From NCBI RefSeq assembly GCF_030815095.1, contig NZ_JAUSWF010000005.1, positions 92,422 through 156,421 on the forward strand: DNA of 64,000 nucleotides, read 5' to 3'. Positions 8,326 through 16,766 of the stretch are shown here, one piece after another. The translations under genes were made by a program, and so were the position numbers. This stretch comes from Aedoeadaptatus ivorii. GTDB taxonomy: Bacteria; Bacillota; Clostridia; Tissierellales; Peptoniphilaceae. The number at the start of each line of letters is the position of its first letter. The stretch's first letter is position 1. Under the pieces are notes generated by a model. That model saw nothing but the letters and a program-made list of their open reading frames with translations, was not told the origin of the DNA and ran no database searches.

Positions 8326-9465
8326 ATGGAATTTACGAAAGAGCACCAACTGATTCGGGATCTGGCAGCGAAATTTGCCGATACGGAACTCACCGATGAA
8401 GTACTCGAACAAGCCGAAGAGACCGGCTGTCTCGATATGGACGTCGTCCGCAAGATGGGCGAAGCCGGATTTTTCGGCATTAAGACGCCGGTAGAATACG
8501 GCGGCGCAGGCGGCGACCACGTAGCATATGTAGCCGTTATGGAAGAAATCTGCAAGAGAAGCGGCGTGGCCGGGGTCTTTGTATCCAGCCCCAACTCCCT
8601 CTGCGGTACCCCGATCCAACTCAGCGGCACCGAAGAACAAAAGAAAAAGTACTTAACCGGCATCGCCACGGGCGAAATGACCTTCTGCTTCGGCCTCACC
8701 GAACCGGGTGCGGGCAGTGACGCGGGCGGCACCAAGACCACCGCCGTCCTCGACGGAGACGAATACATCATCAACGGCCGCAAGACCTTTATCACCGGCG
8801 CGCCTTTGTCCGATTACTGTATCGTATACGCCAAGACCGACATGACCCAAGTGGGATCCCGCGGCATCTCCGCCATCATCGTCGACTTGAAGAGCGAAGG
8901 CGTATCCTTCGGTAAGCCCGAAGACAAGATGGGCATTATCGGCTGCCCCACTTCCGATATCGTGTTCGAAAACGTGCGCGTACCCAAGGAAAACCTCCTG
9001 GGCAAAGAAGGCAAGGGCTTCTCGAACGCCATGGCCGCCCTCGATACCGGCCGTATCGGTATCGCCGCGCAATCCATCGGTATCGCCGGCGCCGCCCTTG
9101 AAGAAGCGATCTCCTTCGCCAAGGACAGAAAGCAATTCGGCCAACCCATCGCAAAATTCCAAGGCATTCAGTTTATGCTCGCCGATATGGCCACCAAACT
9201 CGAAGCCATGCGCCTGTTGGTATACGAAGCGGCAGCAAGAAAAGACAAGGGCGAAGACGTCACCAAATTGGCTTCTATGGCGAAATACTTCTGTGCCGAA
9301 GGCGCCAACGAAATCTGCGCCAAAGCGGTACAAATCCACGGCGGTTACGGCTACATTAAGGAATACAAAGTCGAACGCCTCTATCGCGACGCCCGCATCC
9401 TGACGATCTACGAAGGTACCAGCCAAATTCAACAAATCGTCATCGCCAGCCAAATTTTGAAATAA
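8326..9465 (+). CDS. acdB: Acyl-CoA dehydrogenase, AcdB-like
   Basis: FAD enzyme, 379 aa, a full-length short-chain acyl-CoA dehydrogenase. The catalytic base is Glu363 in TIYEGTSQIQ; the flavin-site segment FGLTEPGAGSDAGG is intact. Start ATG follows TTAGGAGGAAAAC. With EtfBA immediately downstream and the dehydratase operon upstream, it most likely reduces the 2-enoyl-CoA produced by HadBC, possibly coupled to ferredoxin reduction by flavin-based bifurcation as in the C. difficile isocaprenoyl-CoA system. The bifurcation is inferred. Confidence 0.92.
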   Translation: MEFTKEHQLIRDLAAKFADTELTDEVLEQAEETGCLDMDVVRKMGEAGFFGIKTPVEYGGAGGDHVAYVAVMEEICKRSGVAGVFVSSPNSLCGTPIQLSGTEEQKKKYLTGIATGEMTFCFGLTEPGAGSDAGGTKTTAVLDGDEYIINGRKTFITGAPLSDYCIVYAKTDMTQVGSRGISAIIVDLKSEGVSFGKPEDKMGIIGCPTSDIVFENVRVPKENLLGKEGKGFSNAMAALDTGRIGIAAQSIGIAGAALEEAISFAKDRKQFGQPIAKFQGIQFMLADMATKLEAMRLLVYEAAARKDKGEDVTKLASMAKYFCAEGANEICAKAVQIHGGYGYIKEYKVERLYRDARILTIYEGTSQIQQIVIASQILK

Positions 9466-9486
9466 GATCAGTACAGGAGGAAGATC

Positions 9487-10281
9487 ATGAATATAGTGGT
9501 ATGTATCAAACAAGTACCCGATACGACCGAAGTTCGATTGGACCCGAAGACCAACACCTTGATCCGCGAAGGCGTCCCCAGCATCATCAACCCCGACGAC
9601 CTCTCGGGTCTCGAAGTGGCGCTCAGAATCAAGGACCAAGATCCCGAAGGCGTAAAGGTCATCGCCCTTTCCATGGGGCCCCCGCAAGCGGAATACGCAT
9701 TGCGTGAAGCCCTCGCCATGGGCGCAGACCAAGGCATCCTCGTGAGCGACAGAGCCTTCGGCGGCGCTGATACCTGGGCGACTTCCTGCACCATAACCGC
9801 GGCCATCGAACAAATCGACTACGACTTGGTCATCGCCGGTCGTCAAGCCATCGACGGCGATACCGCACAAGTCGGTCCCCAAATCGCAAGACACCTGGGC
9901 ATCCCGGCCATTTCCTATGCGGAAGGGGTTGAGCTCGAAGGCGATAAGATCGTCGTAAAACGCCAATTCGAAGACCGTTACCACGTACTCGAAGCGGATA
10001 TGCCGATTTTGATCACCACCCTGACCGAAGTGGCAAAGCCCCGCTATATGAGCATCAAGGGCATCTACGACGCCTACAAAGAAGAGATCACCGTATGGGG
10101 TCTGGAAGACATCAAAGACAAATTGGATATGTCCAATATCGGTCTGAAGGGATCCCCCACCCGTGTTAAGAAATCCTTCCCGAAACAAGGGAAATCCGCC
10201 GGTGAAATCGTAAAAGACGTATCTCCGGACGAAGCGGCACAGGCCATTCTCGCAAAACTCAAAGAAAAGTACATTATCTAA
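9487..10281 (+). CDS. etfB: Electron-transfer flavoprotein beta subunit
   Basis: 264 aa, start after CAGGAGGAAGATC. The N-terminus MNIVVCIKQVPDTTEVRLD and the segment AGRQAIDGDTAQVGPQIA are typical of the EtfB group found in bifurcating clostridial Etf proteins, which bind FAD in both subunits. Partner of EtfA (12 bases downstream) and of AcdB. Confidence 0.95.
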   Translation: MNIVVCIKQVPDTTEVRLDPKTNTLIREGVPSIINPDDLSGLEVALRIKDQDPEGVKVIALSMGPPQAEYALREALAMGADQGILVSDRAFGGADTWATSCTITAAIEQIDYDLVIAGRQAIDGDTAQVGPQIARHLGIPAISYAEGVELEGDKIVVKRQFEDRYHVLEADMPILITTLTEVAKPRYMSIKGIYDAYKEEITVWGLEDIKDKLDMSNIGLKGSPTRVKKSFPKQGKSAGEIVKDVSPDEAAQAILAKLKEKYII

Positions 10282-10293
10282 GGGGAGGACGAA

Positions 10294-11298
10294 ATGAGTA
10301 AAGATATATTCGTATTTATCGAACAACGTGATAACCACTTAGAAAAAGTCGGCATCGAACTGCTCGGCAAGGCCCGCGAACTCGCCGACGATCTGGGACA
10401 AAAAGTAGTCGGCATGCTGATCGGCGGAAGCGTAAAATCCGAAGCGGAAATTCTCTTCCGCCACGGCGCCGACAAGGTCATCGTCGTAGAAGATCCCCGC
10501 CTCAAGGAATTCTTGAGCGAAGACTATGCGGATGTGGTCTACGGCATCATCGAAAAATATGAACCCGAAATCGTGCTCTTCGGCGCGACTTCCATCGGAC
10601 GCGACTTGGCGCCGAACCTCGCCGCCCGCGTACACACCGGCTTGACCGCAGACTGCACCAAGCTGGAAATCGACCCCGAAACCAAGCTGCTGATGATGAC
10701 CCGTCCTGCATTCGGCGGAAACCTTATGGCGACCATCGTCTGCGAAAACTTCCGTCCCCAAATGGCGACCGTACGCCCCGGCGTAATGTCCAGCATCGAC
10801 GTCGAAGGCGTAGAAGGCGAAATCATCGAAGACAAATTCGAATTCTCCAACCCCGAACCTAAGGTTCGCCTGCGCGAAGTGCTCAAGGTCGAAAACAAGA
10901 AGAAAGACATCACCGAAGCCAATGTATTGGTATCGGGCGGCCGCGGACTCGGCGGCCCCGAAGGATTCGATCGCCTCGAAGGCCTGGCAAAAGAGCTGGA
11001 TGCGGAAATCTCCTCCTCCAGAGCGGCCGTCGATGCGGGCTGGATCGAAAAATCCCAACAAGTCGGACAAACCGGTAAGACCGTACGTCCCGAACTCTAC
11101 CTCGCATTGGGCATCTCCGGCGCCATCCAACACGTCGCCGGTATGGAAGATTCCGATCTGATCATCGCCGTCAACAAGGACGAAGGCGCACCGATCTTCG
11201 ACATCGCCGATTTGGGCGTCGTGGGCGATATGAACGCCATCATCCCCAAATTGGAAGAGCTGATCAAGAAGGAAAGAGAACTCAACGAACAACTGTAA
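10294..11298 (+). CDS. etfA: Electron-transfer flavoprotein alpha subunit
   Basis: 334 aa, ATG after AAGGGGAGGACGAA. The C-terminal FAD-binding domain is intact: SGGRGLGGPEGF and then LYLALGISGAIQHVAGM, the Etf alpha signature. Last gene of the acdB-etfB-etfA operon, closed by the terminator at 11302-11330. Confidence 0.95.
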   Translation: MSKDIFVFIEQRDNHLEKVGIELLGKARELADDLGQKVVGMLIGGSVKSEAEILFRHGADKVIVVEDPRLKEFLSEDYADVVYGIIEKYEPEIVLFGATSIGRDLAPNLAARVHTGLTADCTKLEIDPETKLLMMTRPAFGGNLMATIVCENFRPQMATVRPGVMSSIDVEGVEGEIIEDKFEFSNPEPKVRLREVLKVENKKKDITEANVLVSGGRGLGGPEGFDRLEGLAKELDAEISSSRAAVDAGWIEKSQQVGQTGKTVRPELYLALGISGAIQHVAGMEDSDLIIAVNKDEGAPIFDIADLGVVGDMNAIIPKLEELIKKERELNEQL

Positions 11299-11301
11299 GA
11301 G

Positions 11302-11330
11302 AAAAAAGCCGGAGTGATCCGGCTTTTTTA
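11302..11330 (+). terminator. Terminator after etfA
   Basis: AAAAAGCCGG, loop AGTGAT, CCGGCTTTTT. Confidence 0.9.
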
Positions 11331-11348
11331 ATGCGAAACTATAACATG

Positions 11349-11389
11349 AAAAAATCCCCGGACGGGCATAGCCGCTTCCGGGGATTTTT
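11349..11389 (-). terminator. Terminator of the minus-strand aminotransferase (works on both strands)
   Basis: AAAAATCCCCGG (to 11361) pairs with CCGGGGATTTTT (from 11378). Flanking A- and T-runs make it usable in both directions. Confidence 0.85.
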
Positions 11390-11423
11390 CTATTGAGAAA
11401 GAAGGAAATTTCGGGAACGTAAT

Positions 11424-12605
11424 TTATTTCATTGCGTCCTTGATAACTTCTGCAAGGCGCTTGATGCCTTCTTCGATCTTTTCTTCGCTCATGCAGCTGT
11501 AGTTCAAGCGGAAGCAGGATTCGCGGGGATTTTCCGCAAAGAATGCGCCGCCGGGAACAAATGCGACCTTCTTTTCGATGGCCTTCATGCCGAGTTCGCG
11601 TGCGTTCATGTATTCGGGGAGTTCTACCCACAGGAAGAGGCCGCCTTCGGGGTTGGTGAAGGTAACGCCTTCGGGGAAGTACTTCTTCATGGCGTCGACC
11701 ATGACGTTCTTGCGTTTGCCGTAGAGGTCGATGATCTTCTTAATGTGTTCTTCGAGATCGTTGTCGTCGAGGAATTGTGCCAGGATCATTTGGGTGGTGG
11801 TAGAGGTTTGCAGGTCGGCACCTTGTTTTACCATGTTGAATTTTTCAAGGATTTCGGGCGCTGCGTTGAACCAACCTACGCGGATACCGGGGCTGAAGAT
11901 CTTGGAGAAGGTACCCATAAAGATAACGCGTCCTTCGGTGTCGAGGCTGCGGAGGGAAGGTTGAATTTCGCCTTCAAAGCGCAGTTCGCCGTAGGGGTTG
12001 TCTTCGAGGATCATGACGTCGTATTTGTTCGCCAGATCGATCAGGCCTTTTCTTCTTTCCATGGTCCAGGTCTTGCCGGAGGGGTTTTGGAAGTCGGAAA
12101 TGGCGTAGATGAACTTCACATTGTCGTGGCTTTTCAGCTTGTTTTCCAGGTCTTCGAGGTCCATGCCGTATTCGTCGAGTTCGACTTCGAGGAACTTGGG
12201 TTCGTACGCCTTAAACGCGTTCAAAGCACCTAGATATGTAGGGCTTTCAACTACGATGTAATCGCCCGGATCGATAAATACTCTGGGGACGAAGTCGAGA
12301 CCTTGTTGGGAACCGGAGAGGATTTGAATGTCCGCTGCGGTACAGTCCACGCCGACTTTCTTCATGCGGGTTACGATGTGCTCTCTGAGACCCAAGACGC
12401 CGTCGGTGGGGCCGTATTGCAGAGCAGCCGCGCCGTTGTTCTTCATAACCTTGTTGGATGCTTCGATCCATGCGTCGATGGGGAACATTTCTGCCGCGGG
12501 GAGACCGCCTGCAAAGGAAATAATGCTGGGATCGGCCGTCAATGCCAAAAGCTCGCGGATTTCAGAAGCTTTCAGATTGTTCATTCGTTTTGCAAAATTA
12601 GGCAT
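11424..12605 (-). CDS. PLP aminotransferase, 2-aminoadipate (LysN)-like
   Basis: 393 aa. The N-terminus with ISFAGGLPAAEMFP and the PLP Lys in GTFSKIFSPGIRVGW match the LysN/MocR-type aminotransferase group, which acts on 2-aminoadipate, aromatic or branched-chain amino acids. NPSGKTW and LEDNPYGELRF are present. AAAGGAG lies 8 bases before the ATG. It stands alone between its promoter (12655-12683) and terminator (11349-11389). Next to the had cluster it may supply another 2-oxo acid, but specificity is unknown. Confidence 0.87.
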   Translation of the reverse strand: MPNFAKRMNNLKASEIRELLALTADPSIISFAGGLPAAEMFPIDAWIEASNKVMKNNGAAALQYGPTDGVLGLREHIVTRMKKVGVDCTAADIQILSGSQQGLDFVPRVFIDPGDYIVVESPTYLGALNAFKAYEPKFLEVELDEYGMDLEDLENKLKSHDNVKFIYAISDFQNPSGKTWTMERRKGLIDLANKYDVMILEDNPYGELRFEGEIQPSLRSLDTEGRVIFMGTFSKIFSPGIRVGWFNAAPEILEKFNMVKQGADLQTSTTTQMILAQFLDDNDLEEHIKKIIDLYGKRKNVMVDAMKKYFPEGVTFTNPEGGLFLWVELPEYMNARELGMKAIEKKVAFVPGGAFFAENPRESCFRLNYSCMSEEKIEEGIKRLAEVIKDAMK

Positions 12606-12635
12606 TAAAAACTCCTTTCGTGAATCAATCGTAGG

Positions 12636-12645
12636 GAAACGTTTC
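12636..12645. promoter_or_regulatory. Palindrome at the aminotransferase transcription start
   Basis: GAAACGTTTC, a perfect 10-bp palindrome flanked by GTA and TAC, about 10-19 bases downstream of the -10 box. Position suits a repressor operator. Confidence 0.45.
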
Positions 12646-12654
12646 TACAAGTCT

Positions 12655-12683
12655 ATTGTATACGCAGCGAAGGGTAAAGTCAA
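12655..12683 (-). promoter_or_regulatory. Sigma-A promoter of the LysN-like aminotransferase
   Basis: On the minus strand TTGACT (12683-12678), 17 bases, TACAAT (12660-12655). Nothing else recognisable is seen from here to 12846. Confidence 0.85.
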
Positions 12684-12846
12684 TCGCGGGGAGGGCCAAA
12701 CTCCGTCCATAGGCAGTCGCTTTTGAAGGAAAAAGCAGGAAAGTGGAAAAAGGGCGCAAACTTTCTCAAAAATCGCCGAAATCGGTAAATTATAGGAAAA
12801 GATCGTAGAAAACCGGCGTAAAAAAAGTATATTCGATTCTACCATC

Positions 12847-12875
12847 TGGACAGAAAGGGCGCCTCTTCGTATAAT
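12847..12875 (+). promoter_or_regulatory. Sigma-A promoter of the HlyIII-type gene
   Basis: TGGACA (12847-12852), 17 bases, TATAAT (12870-12875). The -10 box covers an in-frame ATG at 12874, which rules that codon out as a start and supports the one at 12988. Confidence 0.85.
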
Positions 12876-12987
12876 GAAAGGGAAGGAAAAGCGGCAGCGG
12901 GCATCCGATGCGGCGTCGAGGAAGACGGCGCTCGGGAATATATATGAAAAGGATGTCATTCGCGATCGGACACAAGAAAGGAATCGT

Positions 12988-13653
12988 ATGAAGACGAAAG
13001 ATTGGGAGGCGGAGCGCTACGATCCCCGCGAGGAGCGATCCAACGCGCTCTCCCATTGGCTGGGGGCGCTCCTCGGGGCGATCGGGTTGAGTGTGTTGTT
13101 GTTTTGCGCCATACGAAATCGGTCGGTGGCGCAGATTGTGAGCTTTTCGATCTACGGCGGCTCCTTTATTCTGATGTATATCGCCTCGGCGAGCTACCAT
13201 TCCGTACAGGCGCCGCGGATCCGAAAGATCTTGCGGGTGGCGGATCACAGTGCGATTTTTCTGTTTATCGCGGGCACCTATATGCCCATCGCCATTTTGA
13301 GTTTGCGCGGCGGGCTCCGCGTGGGCATCAGCTGTGCGGTGTGGGGGATCGCGGTATTCGGCGTAGTCTTTAAGATCCTTACCGCCAAGCGCCTCAGCAG
13401 CACTAAAAATGTGTCGCTGTTTTTGTACCTCGCCCTGGGCTGGCTGGCACTGTTGATCGTACGGCCGATTGTGGAGACGGTGGGGATTCAGTTTCTCCTC
13501 TTTCTCCTCGCGGGGGGCCTGTTGTATTCCGCCGGGACGGTATTTTATGCCAAGCGTACCCTGCGGTTTCACCACGCCATATGGCATCTGTTTGTGCTGG
13601 CGGCATCGGTGGTGCATTATATCGGCATATTGGACGCCTACGCCCTGCCGTAG
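12988..13653 (+). CDS. trhA: Hemolysin III / PAQR-family membrane protein
   Basis: 221 aa, seven hydrophobic segments. HSVQAPRIRKILRVADHSAI (His and Asp of the putative metal site) and HHAIWHLFVL near the C-terminus are PAQR/HlyIII signatures. The family resembles adiponectin-receptor hydrolases and in bacteria is linked to membrane-lipid homeostasis. The start at 12988 has GAAAGGAATCGT upstream; an open frame continues 38 codons further up but crosses the promoter. Single gene with its own promoter and terminator. Confidence 0.9.
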   Translation: MKTKDWEAERYDPREERSNALSHWLGALLGAIGLSVLLFCAIRNRSVAQIVSFSIYGGSFILMYIASASYHSVQAPRIRKILRVADHSAIFLFIAGTYMPIAILSLRGGLRVGISCAVWGIAVFGVVFKILTAKRLSSTKNVSLFLYLALGWLALLIVRPIVETVGIQFLLFLLAGGLLYSAGTVFYAKRTLRFHHAIWHLFVLAASVVHYIGILDAYALP

Positions 13654-13658
13654 GCAAA

Positions 13659-13697
13659 TAAAAAACGTCGAATGCGATTACGCACTCGACGTTTTTT
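13659..13697. terminator. Shared bidirectional terminator
   Basis: AAAAAACGTCGA, loop, TCGACGTTTTTT. It serves the HlyIII-type gene from the left and the amidohydrolase gene from the right. Confidence 0.9.
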
Positions 13698-13698
13698 G

Positions 13699-14865
13699 TT
13701 ATTCGCTCTCTTGCAGCAGATACAAGGCGGCGGCCACTTCGCCGGCGATGCCGTCAAAGAGCGCCGATTCCTGGGGCGCAAAGCGGGAGGAATGGGTGGG
13801 GTAGACCGGCCCTTCCTTCGGCGCGACGCCGATATTGAAGAAGGTGCCGCGGGCGGCTTCGGCAAAGTAGGCGAAGTCCTCGGCGCCCATGCTCGCCGAG
13901 GGGAGGGCGCGGACGCGCTCTTCTCCGAAGGCGTCGGCCAGCGCGCGGCGCACCTTTTCGGTGGTATCGGGATCGTTAAAGAGGGGGATATAGCCCTCCA
14001 AGATCTCGACCTTCGCCTCGCAGTCGAAGGCGCGGGCGGTTGTCTCTGCGATCTCCGCGAGCTTTTTTTGCAGATAACCGCGGTTGATCGCCGTATGGGC
14101 GCGGAGCGTCCCCGTAAGGGTAAAGGTGTCGGGGATGATATTGGGCTTGGTGCCGCCGTGGGCGCTTCCCACGGTTACGACTGCCGGATCCAAAGGCGAC
14201 AGCTTGCGCGAGACGATGGTCTGGAGCGCACAGATTACATGGGCGCCCGCCACGATGGGGTCCTTGCACTCCTGGGGATGGGCGGCGTGGCCGCCCTTTC
14301 CGCGGATCTCGATGACGAAGTCGTCTACGCTCGCGTTCATAAAGCCCGGCAGTACGCCGTAGACGCCCAGGGGCAGTTGATGGGATACGTGGAGGCCGAT
14401 GACGTAGTCCACGCCGTCCATGGCGCCCTTTTTCACCATGGGCTCGGCGCCGCCGTTTTTCTCCTCGTCGGGCTGAAACAAAAGGCGCAGGGTGCCGGGA
14501 AAATTGCGGTGGTGCATAAAGTAGCGAGCGGTTCCCAAGAGCACCGCCATATGCACGTCGTGGCCGCAGGCGTGCATCACCCCTTCGTTTTTGGAGCGGT
14601 AAGACAGCCCGGTCTCCTCGAGAATGGGAAGGGCATCGGTATCGGCGCGGATCGCCACCAACCGGCCGGGGCCGCCTTCGCCCACGATGTCGATAGAGAG
14701 GGCGTGTTGGCCGTAGTCCTTGACTTCCGGCCCCAGCGCCTCGAGTTCCGATTTTAAGAAGCGGGCGGTCTCCGCCTCCTCGCCGCTCAGTTCCGGATGG
14801 GCGTGCAGATGCCGATAGACGGCGCGTATTTCTTCCGCTATGGTCTCGATCGTTTGAATATGCAT
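13699..14865 (-). CDS. M20D-family amidohydrolase / N-acyl amino acid deacetylase
   Basis: 388 aa zinc-dependent M20 peptidase-like enzyme. Metal-site motifs seen: RADTDALPI, HACGHDVHMA, and DEEKNGG around the catalytic Glu-Glu; SMGAEDFAYF supplies the distal ligand. Start ATG 14865 follows GGGAG, 12 bases after the nitrilase stop; the frame is open further upstream but overlaps the nitrilase gene. Family members hydrolyse N-acetyl-diaminopimelate, hippurate or N-acyl-cysteine. Coupling to asd makes N-acetyl-diaminopimelate deacetylase (lysine pathway) a reasonable but unproven guess. Confidence 0.85.
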   Translation of the reverse strand: MHIQTIETIAEEIRAVYRHLHAHPELSGEEAETARFLKSELEALGPEVKDYGQHALSIDIVGEGGPGRLVAIRADTDALPILEETGLSYRSKNEGVMHACGHDVHMAVLLGTARYFMHHRNFPGTLRLLFQPDEEKNGGAEPMVKKGAMDGVDYVIGLHVSHQLPLGVYGVLPGFMNASVDDFVIEIRGKGGHAAHPQECKDPIVAGAHVICALQTIVSRKLSPLDPAVVTVGSAHGGTKPNIIPDTFTLTGTLRAHTAINRGYLQKKLAEIAETTARAFDCEAKVEILEGYIPLFNDPDTTEKVRRALADAFGEERVRALPSASMGAEDFAYFAEAARGTFFNIGVAPKEGPVYPTHSSRFAPQESALFDGIAGEVAAALYLLQESE

Positions 14866-14876
14866 AGTACTCCCGT

Positions 14877-15671
14877 CTAAACGGAGAGATCTCCGTATAT
14901 ATCGCTGCGGCGTTCTTTCCACAGGTCGAAAAACGCCTTTTCGGCTTCCACTTCGCCGAGATCCAATTCGGCGACGAATACCCCCGGCGCTTGATCCGCC
15001 ATTACCAGGGCGCGCCCGTCGGGGGCGAAGACACAGCTTCCGCCGCCGCCCATGGCGGGGTAGTCGCCGAGCTTGGTGCAGTTGGTCGCCACGACGAAGC
15101 ATTGGTTTTCTACCGCCCGGGCGCGGGCAAAGAGGTGCATATGCTCGATGCGGCTGAGATGCCACGCCATGGGGACAAAGAGGATCTTCGATTCGCCCCG
15201 TATGGCGAGGCGTACCCATTCGGGAAAGCGCAGGTCGTAGCAGAGCACCATGCCGCAGGCGACGCCCGTCAAGGGAAAGCGGCAGCTACGATCGCCGGCG
15301 CGAAAGACCTCGTGTTCCCCGCCTGGGCTGAACAGATGCGCCTTGTCGTAGGTGCTCACGATGCGGCCCGTCTTGTCGAAGACATAGGCGCGGTTGACGC
15401 GCGCGCCATCTACGATTTCGGTGAGGCTTCCGCCCACCAGCGCCACGCGGTGCTTGCGGGCAAAGGCGGCCATTTCTACTTTTAGGCGATCGGCCGCGTA
15501 GTCGTCCTCGCGCACCAGCACCTCGGGATAAAAGCCCGTGTTCCACATCTCGGGCAGGACGATCACATCGGGTTTCGATTCCATCGCCTGCGCCAACAGC
15601 GAAAGCACCGATGCGCGGTTTTCCTCGACCCGCATGGGCCCTATGGGCGCCTGGATTAGTGCGACTTTCAA
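14877..15671 (-). CDS. Nitrilase-superfamily C-N hydrolase (omega-amidase-like)
   Basis: 264 aa from a TTG at 15671 that overlaps the asd stop (TTGA), a translational-coupling arrangement. The catalytic triad is complete: Glu41 (LPEMWNTG), Lys110 (YDKAHLF) and Cys144 (LCYDLRFPEW). NTGFYP and the length fit the omega-amidase/YafV branch, which hydrolyses 2-oxoglutaramate-like or 2-oxosuccinamate amides formed by transamination. The link with asd and the amidohydrolase suggests amino-acid nitrogen salvage. The substrate is not determinable here. Confidence 0.88.
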   Translation of the reverse strand: MKVALIQAPIGPMRVEENRASVLSLLAQAMESKPDVIVLPEMWNTGFYPEVLVREDDYAADRLKVEMAAFARKHRVALVGGSLTEIVDGARVNRAYVFDKTGRIVSTYDKAHLFSPGGEHEVFRAGDRSCRFPLTGVACGMVLCYDLRFPEWVRLAIRGESKILFVPMAWHLSRIEHMHLFARARAVENQCFVVATNCTKLGDYPAMGGGGSCVFAPDGRALVMADQAPGVFVAELDLGEVEAEKAFFDLWKERRSDIYGDLSV

Positions 15672-16660
15672 GCGCGTGCCTCGACAAGGTGTTCCAAGAT
15701 CTGGATGGCGTTTAGGGCGGCGCCCTTTCGGGTGTTGTCCGCCACCACCCATAGGTTTAAGCTGTTTTCGGCCGAGGGGTCCTTGCGAATGCGGCCCACA
15801 AACACTTCGTCTTTGCCTTCGGCATAGATCTGCATGGGGTAGACGAGAGAGGCGGGGTCGTCTTGGAGCACGACGCCTTCGGCTTCCGAGAGGGCGGCGC
15901 GAATGTCTTCGAGCGCAAAGGGTTTTTGAAGGGTCACATTGACCGAGATCGCGTGGGCGCTTTTTACCGGCACGCGCACCGCGGTGGCGGTGATCTTCAT
16001 ATCGGGGCGGTGGAAGATCTTTCGGGTTTCGTCGATCATCTTCATCTCTTCTTTGGTGTAGCCGTCCTCGAGGAAGTCGTCGATATGGGGGATGCAGTTA
16101 TAGGCGATGGGGTAGGGATACATCTCCGGTTCTTCGCCGGCGACGCCCCGCTTTAGATCCGAAAGGCCCTTTACGCCGCTTCCGCTGACGGCCTGAAAGG
16201 TGGTAAAGACCACTCGATCGATGCCGTACTTCTCCTCTAAGGGTGCAAGCGCCACCACCGACTGAATGGTGGAGCAGTTGGGGTTCGAGATGATCCCCGC
16301 CCCGCCTTTGGCATCCGCCATATTGATCTCCGGCACCACCAGGGGCACCTCCGGATCCATGCGGAAGCGGGAGCTGTTGTCGATCACCGTGGAGCCCGCC
16401 GCCTTGGCCGCCGGGCAAAAGCGCGCGGCCAGATCGCCGTCCAAGGCGCTCAGCACATAGTCGAAGGCGCCTTCTTTCAGAGCGTCTTCGGTGAGTTCCC
16501 TTACGGTCAGGGTCTTTCCCCGAAAGGCAACGGTCTTACCCGCGCTGTTTTCCGAGGCGAACAGGGTCAAATCCCAATCATCGCTCCGTTCCTCTAAGAT
16601 ATTTCTCATATTCTGTCCGACCAGGCCCGTAGCCCCTAAAATTGCAATACGCTTCGACAT
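15668..16660 (-). CDS. asd: Aspartate-semialdehyde dehydrogenase
   Basis: 330 aa. NADP-binding ILGATGLVGQNM at the N-terminus and the nucleophile Cys129 in SNPNCSTIQ are intact. It makes aspartate semialdehyde for lysine/diaminopimelate, threonine and methionine synthesis. First gene of asd-nitrilase-amidohydrolase, transcribed from the symmetric promoter at 16698-16730 opposite hom, the next enzyme of the threonine/methionine branch. GAAGG precedes the ATG. Confidence 0.95.
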   Translation of the reverse strand: MSKRIAILGATGLVGQNMRNILEERSDDWDLTLFASENSAGKTVAFRGKTLTVRELTEDALKEGAFDYVLSALDGDLAARFCPAAKAAGSTVIDNSSRFRMDPEVPLVVPEINMADAKGGAGIISNPNCSTIQSVVALAPLEEKYGIDRVVFTTFQAVSGSGVKGLSDLKRGVAGEEPEMYPYPIAYNCIPHIDDFLEDGYTKEEMKMIDETRKIFHRPDMKITATAVRVPVKSAHAISVNVTLQKPFALEDIRAALSEAEGVVLQDDPASLVYPMQIYAEGKDEVFVGRIRKDPSAENSLNLWVVADNTRKGAALNAIQILEHLVEARA

Positions 16661-16697
16661 ACAGATACCTTCTTTCTGAAATATAGTGTTGTTTTTC

Positions 16698-16730
16698 TTG
16701 ACTATAGCAAAAACAGTCTAGTATAGTCAA
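16698..16730. promoter_or_regulatory. Perfectly symmetric divergent promoter for asd and hom
   Basis: TTGACTATA (16698-16706) and its exact reverse complement TATAGTCAA (16722-16730). Reading right: TTGACT, 18 bases, TATAGT. Reading left: the same hexamers and the same spacing. Each -35 box is fused to the other strand's -10 box, so only one polymerase can occupy the site at a time. Confidence 0.85.
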
Positions 16731-16766
16731 TTCAGAATAACGGAGTACTGAAATAAAGGGGGAAGT

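Noticed and set aside
12874..12987. N-terminal extension of the HlyIII-type gene
   Set aside because: The in-frame ATG at 12874 lies in the -10 box; family homology and a ribosome site point to 12988.
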